From: Acinetobacter sp. ANC 3781
GTDB lineage: Bacteria > Pseudomonadota > Gammaproteobacteria > Pseudomonadales > Moraxellaceae
Assembly (NCBI RefSeq): GCF_004331285.1
Contig: NZ_SJOH01000002.1
Coordinates: forward strand, 124,001-188,000
Direction: 5' to 3'
DNA length: 64,000 nt
Position 1 is the stretch's first letter. Each line of letters begins with the position of its first letter. This document shows positions 8,005 to 17,299 of the stretch, one piece after another. Under the pieces are notes generated by a model that was given only the letters and a program-made list of their open reading frames with translations, ran no database searches and was not told the origin of the DNA. The translations under genes and the position numbers were made by a program.

Positions 8005-10839
8005 ATGAGCGTAATCACTTCAATTCCTGGTCAACTTCAGGTGATTAAACGCACCGGTGATGTTGCTACTTTTGATGCAGAGAAAATCTCTGTCGCGATA
8101 GGTAAAGCTTTCTTGGCTGTAGAAGGTCAACAAAGCGCTGATTCAAGCCGTATTCATGATCGTATAGAACAACTTACCGAAATGGTGATGAATACTTTTA
8201 ACCGTCGTTTACCATCAGGTGGCACGATTCACATTGAAGAAATTCAAGACCAAGTTGAACTTGCGCTTATGCGTACAGGTGAACAAAAAGTTGCGCGTGC
8301 GTATGTCATCTACCGCGAACAACGCTCTGATGCACGTAAACAAACTGGCGCACACCATCATCCTACTTTGCAAATTACCGCTGCAAATGGTCAGCTTCAA
8401 CCGCTTGATTTAGGTGCACTAAAAGCACATGTAGAAAAAGCTGCTGAAGGCCTGGAAGGAATTGACGTTCAGGCGATCGTTGATGAAACCATCAAGAACT
8501 TGTATAACGGCGTAAAAGAGTCTGACATCTCAACTACTATGATGATGGCGACCCGTACCCGTATTGAACAAGAACCGAATTATACTTATGTAACTGCACG
8601 TTTACTTCGTGACAATCTGGTTGCTACAGGTTTAGAGTTCTTGGGTCTTTCTACAGACACCAACGAAGGTGATGCTTTAGAAACCTTCTTGAAGAAAGGG
8701 ATCGAGCTTGATCTTCTCTCTCCAGAACTGCTTAACTTTGACCTTGCTAAATTGGCCGCTGCGATTCAACCAGAACGCTCAAACCAGTTCACATACTTAG
8801 GTCTACAAACTTTATTTGACCGTTACTTCATCCATTCAAATGGCATCCGTTTTGAATTGCCGCAATTGTTCTTCATGCGCGTTTCGATGGGTCTGTCACT
8901 TAATGAAGAAAACCGTGAAGATCGTGCCATCGAGTTCTATAACTTGTTGTCTAGCTTCGACTATATGGCTTCAACACCTACCCTATTTAACTCGGGTACT
9001 TTACGTCCCCAGTTGTCTAGCTGTTACTTAACCACCATTGGTGATGACCTGTACAACATTTATGGCGCAATGCGTGATAACGCAATGTTGTCTAAATGGG
9101 CGGGCGGTTTAGGCAATGACTGGACGCCAGTTCGTGCCTTGAACTCATACATCAAAGGAACCAACGGTAAATCACAAGGTGTTGTTCCATTCCTTAAAGT
9201 TGCCAACGATACTGCTGTTGCGGTAAACCAAGGTGGTAAGCGTAAAGGTGCAGTGTGTGCATACCTTGAAACTTGGCACTTGGATATCGAAGAATTTCTG
9301 GAACTGCGTAAAAATACCGGTGATGACCGTCGCCGTACCCACGACATGAATACTGCAAACTGGGTTCCAGACTTGTTCATGCAACGTGTATTTGAAGATG
9401 GTGAATGGACCCTGTTCACGCCTTCTGAAACACCTGACCTTCATGATTTAATAGGTGCAGAATTCGCTGAGCGTTATGCTTACTATGAAGGCATTGCCAA
9501 AGAAACAAACATGTTGCACAAAGTTATTCGTGCAAAAGATTTGTGGCGCAAAATGCTGTCTATGCTGTTTGAAACTGGTCACCCGTGGATTACATTTAAA
9601 GACGTATGTAACTTGCGTTCACCACAACAACACGTGGGCGTAGTGCATTCATCTAACTTGTGTACAGAAATTACGTTAAACACCAATGAAGATGAAATCG
9701 CAGTATGTAACTTGGGTTCAATCAACCTTGTACAACATGTTCAAGGTGGTGTGTTAGATCGTGAAAAACTGGCGCGTACAGTAAAAACTGCTGTCCGTAT
9801 GCTTGATAACGTGATTGACATCAACTACTACGCAGTACCACAAGCACGTACTTCAAACATGAAGCATCGTCCAGTTGGTATGGGCATTATGGGCTTCCAG
9901 GATGCATTGTATGAAATGAACCTAGCCTATGGTTCTGATGCTGCAGTTGATTTTGCCGATGAATCGATGGAAGTGATCAGCTACTACGCTATTTCAACTT
10001 CAAGCGATTTGGCTGTTGAACGCGGTACGTATGAGACATTTAAAGGATCACTTTGGGATCAAGGTATCTTGCCAATCGACTCTTTAGATCTCGTTGCGAA
10101 ATCACGTCCAGAACGCATGTTCGAAGTGGATCGTACTACTCGTCTGGATTGGGATACTTTACGCAGCAAAGTTCAAAAAGACGGCATGCGTAACTCGAAC
10201 GTGATGGCGATTGCTCCAACTGCAACCATTTCAAACATTTGTGGTGTTTCTCAGTCTATCGAACCGACTTTCCAAAACCTGTATGTGAAATCTAACCTTT
10301 CTGGTGAATTCACAGTGATCAACCCGTACCTGGTACGTGCGTTAAAAGATCGCGGTCTTTGGGATTCAGTGATGGTGAACGACCTTAAACATTTTGAAGG
10401 TTCTGTTCAGAAGATTTCGCGTATTCCTGAAGAGCTTAAAGCCATCTTCGCGACTGCGTTTGAAGTTGAACCACGCTGGATTGTAGATGCTGCATCACGC
10501 CGTCAAAAATGGATTGATCAGGCACAGTCTCTTAACCTTTACATCTCTGGTGCAAATGGTAAGAAACTGGACATGACCTACAAAATGGCTTGGTTACGTG
10601 GTCTTAAAACCACGTATTACCTTCGTGCATTGGGTGCGACTTCTACAGAAAAATCGACCATTAACACCGGTGCATTGAACGCAGTAAAATCAAACATGGG
10701 GCCTGCTGTTGTCACTAGCGCACCTGTGGTTGAAGAAGTGAAAAAACCTGAAGCAGTAGCGGAAGATGATTTTGCTCAAGCAGCGCCAGTGCCATTGGCT
10801 TGTTCAATTGACAACCCTGATTGTGAAGCTTGTCAGTAA
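8005..10839 (+). CDS. nrdA: Ribonucleoside-diphosphate reductase class Ia, alpha subunit
   Basis: NrdA is the catalytic subunit that reduces ribonucleotides to deoxyribonucleotides using the radical made by NrdB. The 944-residue protein begins with an ATP-cone (about 10-105), apparently followed by a second cone-like segment (about 125-215), as in the long Pseudomonas type; this extra region explains why it exceeds the 761 residues of E. coli NrdA. Active-site segments NLCTEI and CNLGSINL are present, and the C terminus ends in the redox pair CEAC. A GGAG ribosome site lies 9 bases before the ATG. The leader carries DnaA and NrdR-like sites; a terminator follows, so nrdB is probably transcribed separately. 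Confidence 0.96.
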   Translation: MSVITSIPGQLQVIKRTGDVATFDAEKISVAIGKAFLAVEGQQSADSSRIHDRIEQLTEMVMNTFNRRLPSGGTIHIEEIQDQVELALMRTGEQKVARAYVIYREQRSDARKQTGAHHHPTLQITAANGQLQPLDLGALKAHVEKAAEGLEGIDVQAIVDETIKNLYNGVKESDISTTMMMATRTRIEQEPNYTYVTARLLRDNLVATGLEFLGLSTDTNEGDALETFLKKGIELDLLSPELLNFDLAKLAAAIQPERSNQFTYLGLQTLFDRYFIHSNGIRFELPQLFFMRVSMGLSLNEENREDRAIEFYNLLSSFDYMASTPTLFNSGTLRPQLSSCYLTTIGDDLYNIYGAMRDNAMLSKWAGGLGNDWTPVRALNSYIKGTNGKSQGVVPFLKVANDTAVAVNQGGKRKGAVCAYLETWHLDIEEFLELRKNTGDDRRRTHDMNTANWVPDLFMQRVFEDGEWTLFTPSETPDLHDLIGAEFAERYAYYEGIAKETNMLHKVIRAKDLWRKMLSMLFETGHPWITFKDVCNLRSPQQHVGVVHSSNLCTEITLNTNEDEIAVCNLGSINLVQHVQGGVLDREKLARTVKTAVRMLDNVIDINYYAVPQARTSNMKHRPVGMGIMGFQDALYEMNLAYGSDAAVDFADESMEVISYYAISTSSDLAVERGTYETFKGSLWDQGILPIDSLDLVAKSRPERMFEVDRTTRLDWDTLRSKVQKDGMRNSNVMAIAPTATISNICGVSQSIEPTFQNLYVKSNLSGEFTVINPYLVRALKDRGLWDSVMVNDLKHFEGSVQKISRIPEELKAIFATAFEVEPRWIVDAASRRQKWIDQAQSLNLYISGANGKKLDMTYKMAWLRGLKTTYYLRALGATSTEKSTINTGALNAVKSNMGPAVVTSAPVVEEVKKPEAVAEDDFAQAAPVPLACSIDNPDCEACQ

Positions 10840-10849
10840 GTTTCCATGA

Positions 10850-10938
10850 CCTCCCCTAACCCCTCCTAAAAGGAGGGGGATTCCTCGAAGCAAATGGCGG
10901 GATGCAAGTCCCCCTTTGCAAAATGGGGATTTAGGGGA
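10850..10938. repeat. G/C-rich nested palindromic intergenic repeat
   Basis: Runs of C and G alternate here: an inner hairpin CCCCTCCT/AGGAGGGG, then CCCCCTTT/AAATGGGG, enclosed by outer arms CCCCTAA and TTTAGGGG. The composition is unlike the surrounding AT-rich DNA. Short palindromes of this flavour are scattered between genes in Acinetobacter genomes; I recall the type but cannot count copies here. It lies just after nrdA and before its terminator. Confidence 0.55.
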
Positions 10939-10955
10939 TTCCAAAATTTAGGCAA

Positions 10956-11000
10956 TAAAAAAGCCCTATAGCGTCCGTCAAAACTAACTAAAGGGCTTTT
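10956..11000 (+). terminator. Terminator after nrdA
   Basis: Arms AAAAAGCCCT and AGGGCTTTT enclose a loop of about 22 bases, with a short T run on the right. It lies 117 bases after the nrdA stop and before the small gene at 11126. Confidence 0.65.
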
Positions 11001-11125
11001 CAATCTCGAAGTGATACCAAAATGGTCACGACGAGGCTGGCATTAGCAAATGCGAGATGAATTGTAGCACTGAATTCTTTCTCGAGCCAGTATGAGTCAT
11101 TTTGATTTGATATGGAGATAACTCT

Positions 11126-11251
11126 ATGGCTACTAAAAAAGTTTCCCGTGATGCTGGTACTGGTCGCTTTGTTACTGAAAAGTATGCACAAAAGCATCCT
11201 AAAACGACAGTGACTGAAACCGTTAAACCTACAAAATCATCTAAAAAATGA
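11126..11251 (+). CDS. Short basic protein with AGTGRFV motif, 41 residues
   Basis: An ATG with a TGGAGA ribosome site 8 bases upstream opens a 41-codon frame. The product is small, lysine- and threonine-rich, and begins ATKKVSRDAGTGRFV; the SRDAGTGRFV core is a recurrent motif of short uncharacterised bacterial proteins, sometimes carried by mobile elements. It has no membrane helix or cysteine. It sits between the nrdA terminator and another tiny gene, ahead of nrdB. Function unknown; the motif and ribosome site make a real gene likely. Confidence 0.7.
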   Translation: MATKKVSRDAGTGRFVTEKYAQKHPKTTVTETVKPTKSSKK

Positions 11252-11315
11252 TTTTGTGAATGTGAATCTTAGTCTCGGCTAGGATTTACATTTTAAATAA
11301 TTATAGGAAAACACC

Positions 11316-11444
11316 ATGCTCCATATGACTCACAACTACATGTTAGGACTTGTTGCACTGGTCGTTTCCTTTGTTCTGACTTTTTATGTCCCGATTGGCT
11401 ATTTCTGGCTCAAGGCACATAAAGCGAGCAAGCAAAATAAGTAG
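11316..11444 (+). CDS. Small single-pass membrane protein, 42 residues
   Basis: The frame starts at an ATG with AGGAAA five bases upstream and encodes 42 residues. Residues 8-32 form one hydrophobic helix containing a YVPIGYFW segment, followed by a basic tail (LKAHKASKQNK) that predicts the C terminus in the cytoplasm. It follows the AGTGRFV protein by 64 bases and precedes nrdB by 143 bases. Its general plan resembles the 36-residue protein at 4479, though I see no clear sequence identity. No family recognised. Confidence 0.6.
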   Translation: MLHMTHNYMLGLVALVVSFVLTFYVPIGYFWLKAHKASKQNK

Positions 11445-11526
11445 TGTGGGTATCTGCTCTATCGAACAAGTTTAGTGCTTTCATCGGCAAAACTTAATTT
11501 TGCTTACACAATTTAAGCGTATAGTA

Positions 11527-11552
11527 AGACATCTCAGCCAAGCTGAATGTCT
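11527..11552 (+). promoter_or_regulatory. Imperfect inverted repeat in the nrdB leader
   Basis: AGACAT...CAGC/GCTG...ATGTCT form nested arms within 26 bases, ending 35 bases before the nrdB start and just after a TATAGT that could be a -10 element. It may be an operator or an RNA hairpin in the leader; there is no T run, so it is not a terminator. Confidence 0.35.
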
Positions 11553-11587
11553 CATAAAAGATATAAAGCAACGTAGAGAGAATTAAT

Positions 11588-12871
11588 ATGTCTATCCTAA
11601 GTTGGGACGATTTCGAAGATGATTCGCAAAAACCGGCTGCACCTGAACACAAGTCTGCGCCCATCAACCCGCAAAAAGCGGCTGATACGCAGATGGTATC
11701 TGATGCACACAACACATCGTCGGATGTGGCAATTGCACAACCCATTGCAACCAGTAAAGGTCGAACAAAACATTCAGCCGATTCACTGGCAAGAGCATCT
11801 GCTGCCTTAGAAACACTTGATGTTGCTCCAGGCTTAGAAGAGCTTGAAATGGGTGCACAGCGCGTACAGGTTGATGATAAAGCCATGATCAACTGTCGTG
11901 CTGACTTAAACCAGCTTGTGCCGTTTAAATACGAATGGGCTTGGCAAAAATATCTAGACGGTTGTGCCAATCACTGGATGCCGCAAGAAGTCAACATGAA
12001 CCATGACATCGCACTTTGGAAGTCTGAAAACGGCTTAACCGAAGATGAGCGAACTATTGTGATGCGTTCACTTGGTTTCTTCTCGACTGCCGACTCATTG
12101 GTTGCAAATAATCTGGTATTGGCGATTTACCGTCATATTACCAACCCTGAATGCCGTCAGTACATTTTGCGTCAAGCATTTGAAGAAGCGATTCATACGC
12201 ATGCTTACCAATACTGTATCGAATCTTTGGGTATGGATGAAGGCGAAGTCTTCAACATGTACCGCGAAGTACCGTCAGTAGCACGTAAAGCGGCTTGGGG
12301 CTTAAAATACACTCAGTCTTTAAGTGATCCTACTTTCAAAACCGGTACACCTGAAAACGACCAAATCTTGCTTCGTAACTTGATCGCGTTCTACTGTGTA
12401 CTTGAAGGGATTTTCTTCTATTGTGGTTTCAGCCAGATCCTGTCTATGGGTCGTCGTAACAAGATGAATGGTGTTGCCGAGCAATTCCAGTACATCCTAC
12501 GTGATGAATCTATGCACTTGAACTTTGGTATCGACATGATTAACCAAATCAAGAATGAAAATCCAAGTCTTTGGACAGCTGAATTCCAAGAAGAAATCAT
12601 TCAAATGATTCTTGAAGGTACCATGCTTGAAATCGAATACGCACGTGACACTATGCCACGCGGTGTATTGGGCATGAATGCTGCAATGATGGAAGAATAC
12701 TTGAAGTTCATTGCAAACCGTCGTTTAGCACAACTTGGCTTGCCTGAACAATTTGCTGGTGTGAACAATCCATTCCAGTGGATGTCAGAAATGATGGACT
12801 TGCGTAAAGAGAAAAACTTCTTTGAAACGCGTGTTACGGACTACCAAACTGGTGGCGCGTTAAGCTGGTAA
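11588..12871 (+). CDS. nrdB: Ribonucleoside-diphosphate reductase class Ia, beta subunit
   Basis: NrdB houses the di-iron centre and tyrosyl radical needed by NrdA. The 427-residue protein contains the metal-binding helices [12 protein letters not shown] (about 197-208, with Glu, His and the candidate radical Tyr spaced as in E. coli Glu115-His118-Tyr122) and RDESMHLNF. The C terminus (YQTGGALSW) is the tail that docks on NrdA. About 90 N-terminal residues rich in Ala, Ser and charged residues precede the conserved fold and are absent from the 376-residue E. coli protein. It is separated from nrdA by a terminator and two small genes. Confidence 0.95.
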   Translation: MSILSWDDFEDDSQKPAAPEHKSAPINPQKAADTQMVSDAHNTSSDVAIAQPIATSKGRTKHSADSLARASAALETLDVAPGLEELEMGAQRVQVDDKAMINCRADLNQLVPFKYEWAWQKYLDGCANHWMPQEVNMNHDIALWKSENGLTEDERTIVMRSLGFFSTADSLVANNLVLAIYRHITNPECRQYILRQAFEEAIHTHAYQYCIESLGMDEGEVFNMYREVPSVARKAAWGLKYTQSLSDPTFKTGTPENDQILLRNLIAFYCVLEGIFFYCGFSQILSMGRRNKMNGVAEQFQYILRDESMHLNFGIDMINQIKNENPSLWTAEFQEEIIQMILEGTMLEIEYARDTMPRGVLGMNAAMMEEYLKFIANRRLAQLGLPEQFAGVNNPFQWMSEMMDLRKEKNFFETRVTDYQTGGALSW

Positions 12872-12881
12872 TTTAAAGATT

Positions 12882-12913
12882 AAAAAATCCCGCTTATATA
12901 GCGGGATTTTTTA
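12882..12913 (+). terminator. Terminator after nrdB
   Basis: ATCCCGC/GCGGGAT stem with a seven-base loop, then TTTTTTATT, 10 bases after the nrdB stop. Confidence 0.9.
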
Positions 12914-13044
12914 TTAAAAACAAAAAACCCTTGAATACATAAACTTAAAACTATTAAAAGATGAAATTTTAAACATTTCTGCTATGATGATATGCAATAA
13001 CAACACTAAATTTATAACGTATACCCATAAAAATAGAGGCAAAA

Positions 13045-13653
13045 ATGAAAGGACAGATTCTAGATTATTCAATCCAAACCAATTCAGGCATTATTAGTGG
13101 TGATGACCAAAACCGTTACAATTTTACCGGTGCAGAATGGCGAGGACAACGTCCACCTACTCGTGGCGATCGTGTGGATTTTGATATCGACAGTACCACA
13201 GGGAATGCAACTCAAATTTTTACAGCATTGGGTCATAGCAATCCCGTGCAAAATATTTCCAATCAGTTAGACAAACTTTCCGATCAGAATAAAGCTGAAG
13301 AACAATTCAACATGATTGACTGGTTCGTAAAATGTTTAAAAAATTATGTCACCTTTGATGGGCGTGCACGACGTAAGGAATTTTGGTTCTTTATGCTCGT
13401 TTGTTTCATTTTAGGCATTATTGTACAAGTGATTGATGCGATATTAGGTACACACCAAACTCTAAATAGTTTATTAAATCTGGCCCTACTCCTGCCTAGC
13501 TTGGCTGTAGGTGCTCGTCGTTTACATGACACAAATCGATCAGGTTGGTGGCAACTTATTGTCCTAACGGTTATTGGCGTTATTCCACTGATTATCTGGT
13601 GGGCATCAGATACAAAAAGGGAAAACAACCAATGGGGACAACCTGCTAAATAA
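13045..13653 (+). CDS. Membrane protein with N-terminal OB-like domain and DUF805
   Basis: The 202-residue protein has two parts. Residues 1-60 (MKGQILDYSIQTNSG, RYNFTGAEW, GDRVDFDID) resemble a cold-shock/OB-type beta barrel. From about residue 85 comes DUF805: a WFVKCLKNYVTFDGRARRKEF entry motif followed by four hydrophobic segments and RRLHDTNRSGWWQL. The N-terminal domain is nearly repeated in the convergent gene at 13698-14111, which carries a TM2 domain instead. The function of such OB-DUF805 proteins is not known; the domain might sense nucleic acid or ligand at the membrane face, which is only inference. Confidence 0.85.
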   Translation: MKGQILDYSIQTNSGIISGDDQNRYNFTGAEWRGQRPPTRGDRVDFDIDSTTGNATQIFTALGHSNPVQNISNQLDKLSDQNKAEEQFNMIDWFVKCLKNYVTFDGRARRKEFWFFMLVCFILGIIVQVIDAILGTHQTLNSLLNLALLLPSLAVGARRLHDTNRSGWWQLIVLTVIGVIPLIIWWASDTKRENNQWGQPAK

Positions 13654-13659
13654 AGCAGA

Positions 13660-13686
13660 TAAAAAAGGGCGATAACGCCCTTTTAC
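13660..13686. terminator. Bidirectional terminator between convergent genes
   Basis: AAAAGGGCGATAACGCCCTTTT forms a GGGCG/CGCCC hairpin with A and T flanks on both sides, seven bases after the DUF805 gene stop and 12 bases from the end of the TM2 gene. Confidence 0.85.
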
Positions 13687-13697
13687 TGAATCAAAAT

Positions 13698-14111
13698 TTA
13701 GCCGTATTTGCGGGCAAAGTCTTCATCTGAGGTACACAAGTAAATAATGAACTCGATGAAAGCCACGATTGCCGGAATAAAGGTCCAGCAAAAAATCAGA
13801 TAAACAATTCCCCAGCCAATTTGCCCCAAATAAAATTTATGAATACCGAAGCCGCCGAGGAAAAAAGCCAAGATTGCTGCAATAATCCTGTTTTTATCGC
13901 CCACTTGCGTAGGAAATACTGACGGTGAACTAAGGATGTAAATGTCATTGGCCTGACCGGTTCCATCCACGCTAAAATCAATTTTTTGACCTCGGACAGG
14001 TGGAATTTGCCCACGCCACTGCGCCCCAGAAAACTGATAGCGGTTTTGATCATCACCACTGATCACTCCCGAATTGGTCTGAATGGAAAAATCCAATATT
14101 TGCCCTTTCAT
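13698..14111 (-). CDS. TM2-domain membrane protein with N-terminal OB-like domain
   Basis: The 137-residue protein starts with the same 60-residue OB-like domain as the gene facing it (MKGQILDFSIQTNSG, RYQFSGAQWRGQIPP), then has a TM2 domain: KNRIIAAILAFFLGGFGIHKFYLGQ, a turn, and a second helix ending in an acidic segment (CTSDEDFARKYG). TM2 proteins are small two-helix membrane proteins of unsettled role. The two genes converge on a shared terminator, forming a DNA inverted repeat of their 5' ends. A duplication of the OB-like segment with exchange of the membrane part is the simplest reading. Confidence 0.85.
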   Translation of the reverse strand: MKGQILDFSIQTNSGVISGDDQNRYQFSGAQWRGQIPPVRGQKIDFSVDGTGQANDIYILSSPSVFPTQVGDKNRIIAAILAFFLGGFGIHKFYLGQIGWGIVYLIFCWTFIPAIVAFIEFIIYLCTSDEDFARKYG

Positions 14112-14292
14112 AAATACCCTTAGTTTTCTTTATATTATCTTTTTAAATTATAGGTTTAATTGTTCGAATTTAAAACAGGTATCGATAGAGACCTTATTCG
14201 GAAAATATTCCACTGTCAGTACATATAATTTTTGTTCTATCAGTTTATAAAATAGAGCAGTTTAATAACTTCATGCCAAAAGCACTTCAAAT

Positions 14293-14324
14293 AAAAAACC
14301 CGGACTTTTTAATCCGAGTTTTTA
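14293..14324 (-). terminator. Terminator of the rutA-G transcript
   Basis: Arms CCGGA and TCCGA with matching A and T flanks form a hairpin 31 bases after the stop of the last rut-operon gene; on the minus strand it is followed by a T run. Confidence 0.8.
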
Positions 14325-14354
14325 ATGAGTGATTTAAACTGACGAGTGATAGAT

Positions 14355-15227
14355 TTATCGTAACTCGATTTGATTCATTTTTTCCAAACCCTGTACAGCA
14401 GCGGAAAAATCTAATTTACTGGCCTCATCTTTTTCAAAGTGGGTAAACTGTTCCTGAATCAATTGCATACTTGGAAGCTGCAATGACTCTTGCTGAATCA
14501 AATCGACTGCAATGCCAATATCTTTTTGCAACAAATCTAGAGCAAAGGTTTTATCAAAACTTCGACTGAGTACCCGCTGCCCCATAATATTTTCAGACAT
14601 ACTGCTTTTACCACTGGAATGATTAATACAGTTCAAAGCTGCCGATAAATCAACTCCCTTAGATTTCAATACAGTGAGACCTTCTGCCAACGCCCATAAG
14701 TGGGTGGCCATCAAGGTATTATTAATTGCTTTCACCGCAAAACCAGAACCGCTTTCGCCGACATATTCAATGAGACCTGAAAATGCAGCAATAATCGGTT
14801 TGGCTTTTTCAAAGGCAGCTACATCGCCACCAATCATCACGGTTAAGGTGCCTTTTTCAGCGCCGATGGTTTGACCTGAAACCGGTGCATCCAGATATTC
14901 CACCCCTATTTTTTTTAAGGCTTGATTTAACTGTTGTGCAGATTTTGGAACACCACTGGTGCAATCAATCCAGATACTGCCTGACTTGGGTGGATGCTCA
15001 GCAATCAACTGCTCCACATCCGCACTGGTCGGTAAACAAGAGAAAATAAAATCAGCTTGTACCGCCTTTTCTATATCCACAGATTGGGTTTGAAAGCTGA
15101 TTGAATGATGATCCGCCTTGGACTGGGTTCTGTTCCAGACCCAGACTTCATGTCCAAGTTTAGGAAGATGGGAAGCCATATGCCATCCCATTGCCCCGAG
15201 TCCAATAAATGCAATTGTCTGATTCAA
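14355..15227 (-). CDS. 3-hydroxyisobutyrate dehydrogenase-family oxidoreductase in the rut operon
   Basis: The 290-residue enzyme has the N-terminal Rossmann motif GLGAMGWHMASHL, the substrate-binding DAPVSGQTIGAEKGTLT segment, and the catalytic-lysine region GFAVKAINNTLMATHLWALAEG. Family members oxidise or reduce short beta-hydroxyacids with NAD(P). It is the last gene of the rut cluster, nine bases after rutG, where no rutE is found. The pathway ends in malonic semialdehyde, which RutE (a nitroreductase-type enzyme) reduces to 3-hydroxypropionate in E. coli; this enzyme is a good candidate to perform that step. Specificity is inferred, not shown. Confidence 0.85.
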   Translation of the reverse strand: MNQTIAFIGLGAMGWHMASHLPKLGHEVWVWNRTQSKADHHSISFQTQSVDIEKAVQADFIFSCLPTSADVEQLIAEHPPKSGSIWIDCTSGVPKSAQQLNQALKKIGVEYLDAPVSGQTIGAEKGTLTVMIGGDVAAFEKAKPIIAAFSGLIEYVGESGSGFAVKAINNTLMATHLWALAEGLTVLKSKGVDLSAALNCINHSSGKSSMSENIMGQRVLSRSFDKTFALDLLQKDIGIAVDLIQQESLQLPSMQLIQEQFTHFEKDEASKLDFSAAVQGLEKMNQIELR

Positions 15228-15236
15228 AATGAACTC

Positions 15237-16586
15237 CTATGGATGTGTGACTGATTCGGTATCTACCCTGGCTGGAACTGGACTGGTTGCATCTTCACCA
15301 CGATTCAAAAATAGATTCAGTACAATCGCCGCTAAAGTTGCAGTTCCAATCCCGCCTAAATCGAAGATGCCAATTTTCAAGCTAAAGTTACCCGCTCCCA
15401 TAATCAGGCTCACCGCAGCAATAATTAAAGTGCTGTTTTTGCTGAAATCGATTTTGTTATCAATCCAGATTTTTGCGCCGGCCACAGTAATCAAGCCAAA
15501 TACCATAATGGATGCACCACCCAACAATGCCACAGGAATGGTACTAATCACGGCACCAAATTTAGGGGACAAGCCGAGTAAAATCGCAAACAGACCTGCC
15601 ACAACAAAGATCGTCGTTGAATAAACTTTAGTGACGGCCATTACGCCAATATTTTCAGCATACGTGGTCATACCTGTACCGCCGACCGATGCAGACATTG
15701 AAGTACATATACCATCTGCAAAGAATGCACGTCCCATGTATGGATCAAGATTTTTGCCGGTCATGCCCGAAACTGCTTTAAAGTGACCCAGGTTTTCAGC
15801 CACTAAAATTAGTGCCACAGGTGCAATCAATAAAATGGCATTGGCGTTAAAAACAGGACTATGCAAAGTCGGCAAACCAATCCAGGCCGCGTCTGAAATA
15901 ATGCTAAAATTAATCGGTGTACCGAACCCCATGACATTGGTCATCAGGAAATAAATAAAATATGCAGCTACAAGACCGAGTAGAAGCAATAAACGTCGCA
16001 CCATCCCTCGCGTAAATACCGCCACTACGCTGATACAGATAATGGTGACCACTGCCATCCAGGTATCGAATGAACTAGCAGATACACTTTTAATGGTCAC
16101 TGGCGCGAGATTCAAACCAATGATCATGACAATTGCGCCCGTCACAATCGGTGGCATCAATTTTTCAATCCAGCGGGTACCGGTTTTCATAACAATCAAA
16201 CCAATACCGGCATAAATTAAACCACAGACCATAGTTCCGCCAAGTGCCAAGGCAATATTAGGATTAGACCCTGCACCGGCATAACCGGTTGCCGCGGCAA
16301 CTGCACCAATAAAAGCAAAGCTCGACCCCAGATAACTCGGCATGCGGCCACCGGTAATCAGGAAAAATAAAATGGTTCCGATACCGGTAATTAAAATGGT
16401 CAAGTTCGGATCAAAACCCATCAACAAAGGTGCAAGCACCGTTGCACCAAACATGGCAAAAGCGTGTTGCAGTCCTAAAACAATACTTTTCCCTGCAGGT
16501 AAATATTCATCTATTTGCACGGGTGTTGTATCTAAATTGCCTTGGTAAGGCTTAAATTCCGGAAACCACGATTCTTTTTTTTGCAT
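15237..16586 (-). CDS. rutG: Uracil permease (NCS2 family)
   Basis: RutG imports uracil across the inner membrane. The 449-residue protein has about 14 hydrophobic segments of the nucleobase:cation symporter-2 fold, an N-terminal LGLQHAFAMFGATVLAPLL helix and the NCS2 signature GTGMTTYAENIGVMAVTKVYS. The motif and length (E. coli RutG 442) fit uracil transporters better than the xanthine ones. It lies 33 bases downstream of rutF and nine bases upstream of the dehydrogenase gene, so it is within the operon. Confidence 0.92.
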   Translation of the reverse strand: MQKKESWFPEFKPYQGNLDTTPVQIDEYLPAGKSIVLGLQHAFAMFGATVLAPLLMGFDPNLTILITGIGTILFFLITGGRMPSYLGSSFAFIGAVAAATGYAGAGSNPNIALALGGTMVCGLIYAGIGLIVMKTGTRWIEKLMPPIVTGAIVMIIGLNLAPVTIKSVSASSFDTWMAVVTIICISVVAVFTRGMVRRLLLLLGLVAAYFIYFLMTNVMGFGTPINFSIISDAAWIGLPTLHSPVFNANAILLIAPVALILVAENLGHFKAVSGMTGKNLDPYMGRAFFADGICTSMSASVGGTGMTTYAENIGVMAVTKVYSTTIFVVAGLFAILLGLSPKFGAVISTIPVALLGGASIMVFGLITVAGAKIWIDNKIDFSKNSTLIIAAVSLIMGAGNFSLKIGIFDLGGIGTATLAAIVLNLFLNRGEDATSPVPARVDTESVTHP

Positions 16587-16619
16587 GGGTTTCCCCTCCC
16601 CTAAATTAGGAATATTGGA

Positions 16620-17207
16620 TTAGTTCATGGGTTGTGGCTCGCAATACGCACGATTGAAATACATCAATGCATTCATACCTTGATTTTGTTTCATGGCTTT
16701 GACCTGACAAATCAGTACATCGTGGCTACCAACCGACATGCTTTGCACTACTTCACAGTCAAACGAAATCAGTGCATCCTCTAAAACGGGTGCCTGTGTG
16801 AGCAATGTCGACCATTTTCCACGCAAGAATCGTTCCGACATGGGTGTTTTTCCACCAAAGATATTCGATAATTCAGCATGATGTGCAGCGAGAGTATTTA
16901 CGCAAAGCACCCGATTACATTTAAAGGTCTCAAATACCGATGCCGAGCGGTTTAAGCACACCAGTAAAGTCGGCGGTGAGTCGGTGACGCTACATACCGC
17001 GGAAGCGGTAAAACCGGCCTGACCCGCTGCACCATCTGTGGTAATCACATTGACGGCGGCGCCTAAATTAGACATACCCTGCCTAAAAGTCGCCTGATCA
17101 ATTTCTTGATGCGTTTCATGAGTCATCATCTGAAAATTTTGCGCATGTTGTACTAAATCTTTTGTCGATTGAACCGACATGATTTTGCTGTTCATCATCA
17201 TCTCCAT
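16620..17207 (-). CDS. rutF: Flavin reductase RutF
   Basis: RutF reduces FMN with NADH for the monooxygenase RutA. The conserved part begins at about residue 35 ([26 protein letters not shown]) and includes [23 protein letters not shown] and [13 protein letters not shown], closely matching E. coli RutF. The frame has about 30 extra N-terminal residues containing several methionines; translation may start at one of the internal ones. It lies 92 bases after rutC, the largest internal gap of the operon. Confidence 0.92.
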   Translation of the reverse strand: MEMMMNSKIMSVQSTKDLVQHAQNFQMMTHETHQEIDQATFRQGMSNLGAAVNVITTDGAAGQAGFTASAVCSVTDSPPTLLVCLNRSASVFETFKCNRVLCVNTLAAHHAELSNIFGGKTPMSERFLRGKWSTLLTQAPVLEDALISFDCEVVQSMSVGSHDVLICQVKAMKQNQGMNALMYFNRAYCEPQPMN

Positions 17208-17299
17208 TACTGGAATTCAACTGTTCATTATTCAATTTGAATTTCAGTTTTGTCCTTCATTGATATCAAAATTACATCTTTTTTGTGAAGTTTCTTCAT

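Noticed and set aside
11506-11521. Possible NrdR box before nrdB (ACACAAT left half)
   Set aside because: Only the left half matches and no partner box is found about 32 bases away.
11494-11970. A 158-residue minus-strand frame over the nrdB start
   Set aside because: It lies opposite the well-supported N terminus of nrdB, is Ser/Cys-rich low complexity, and has no ribosome site.
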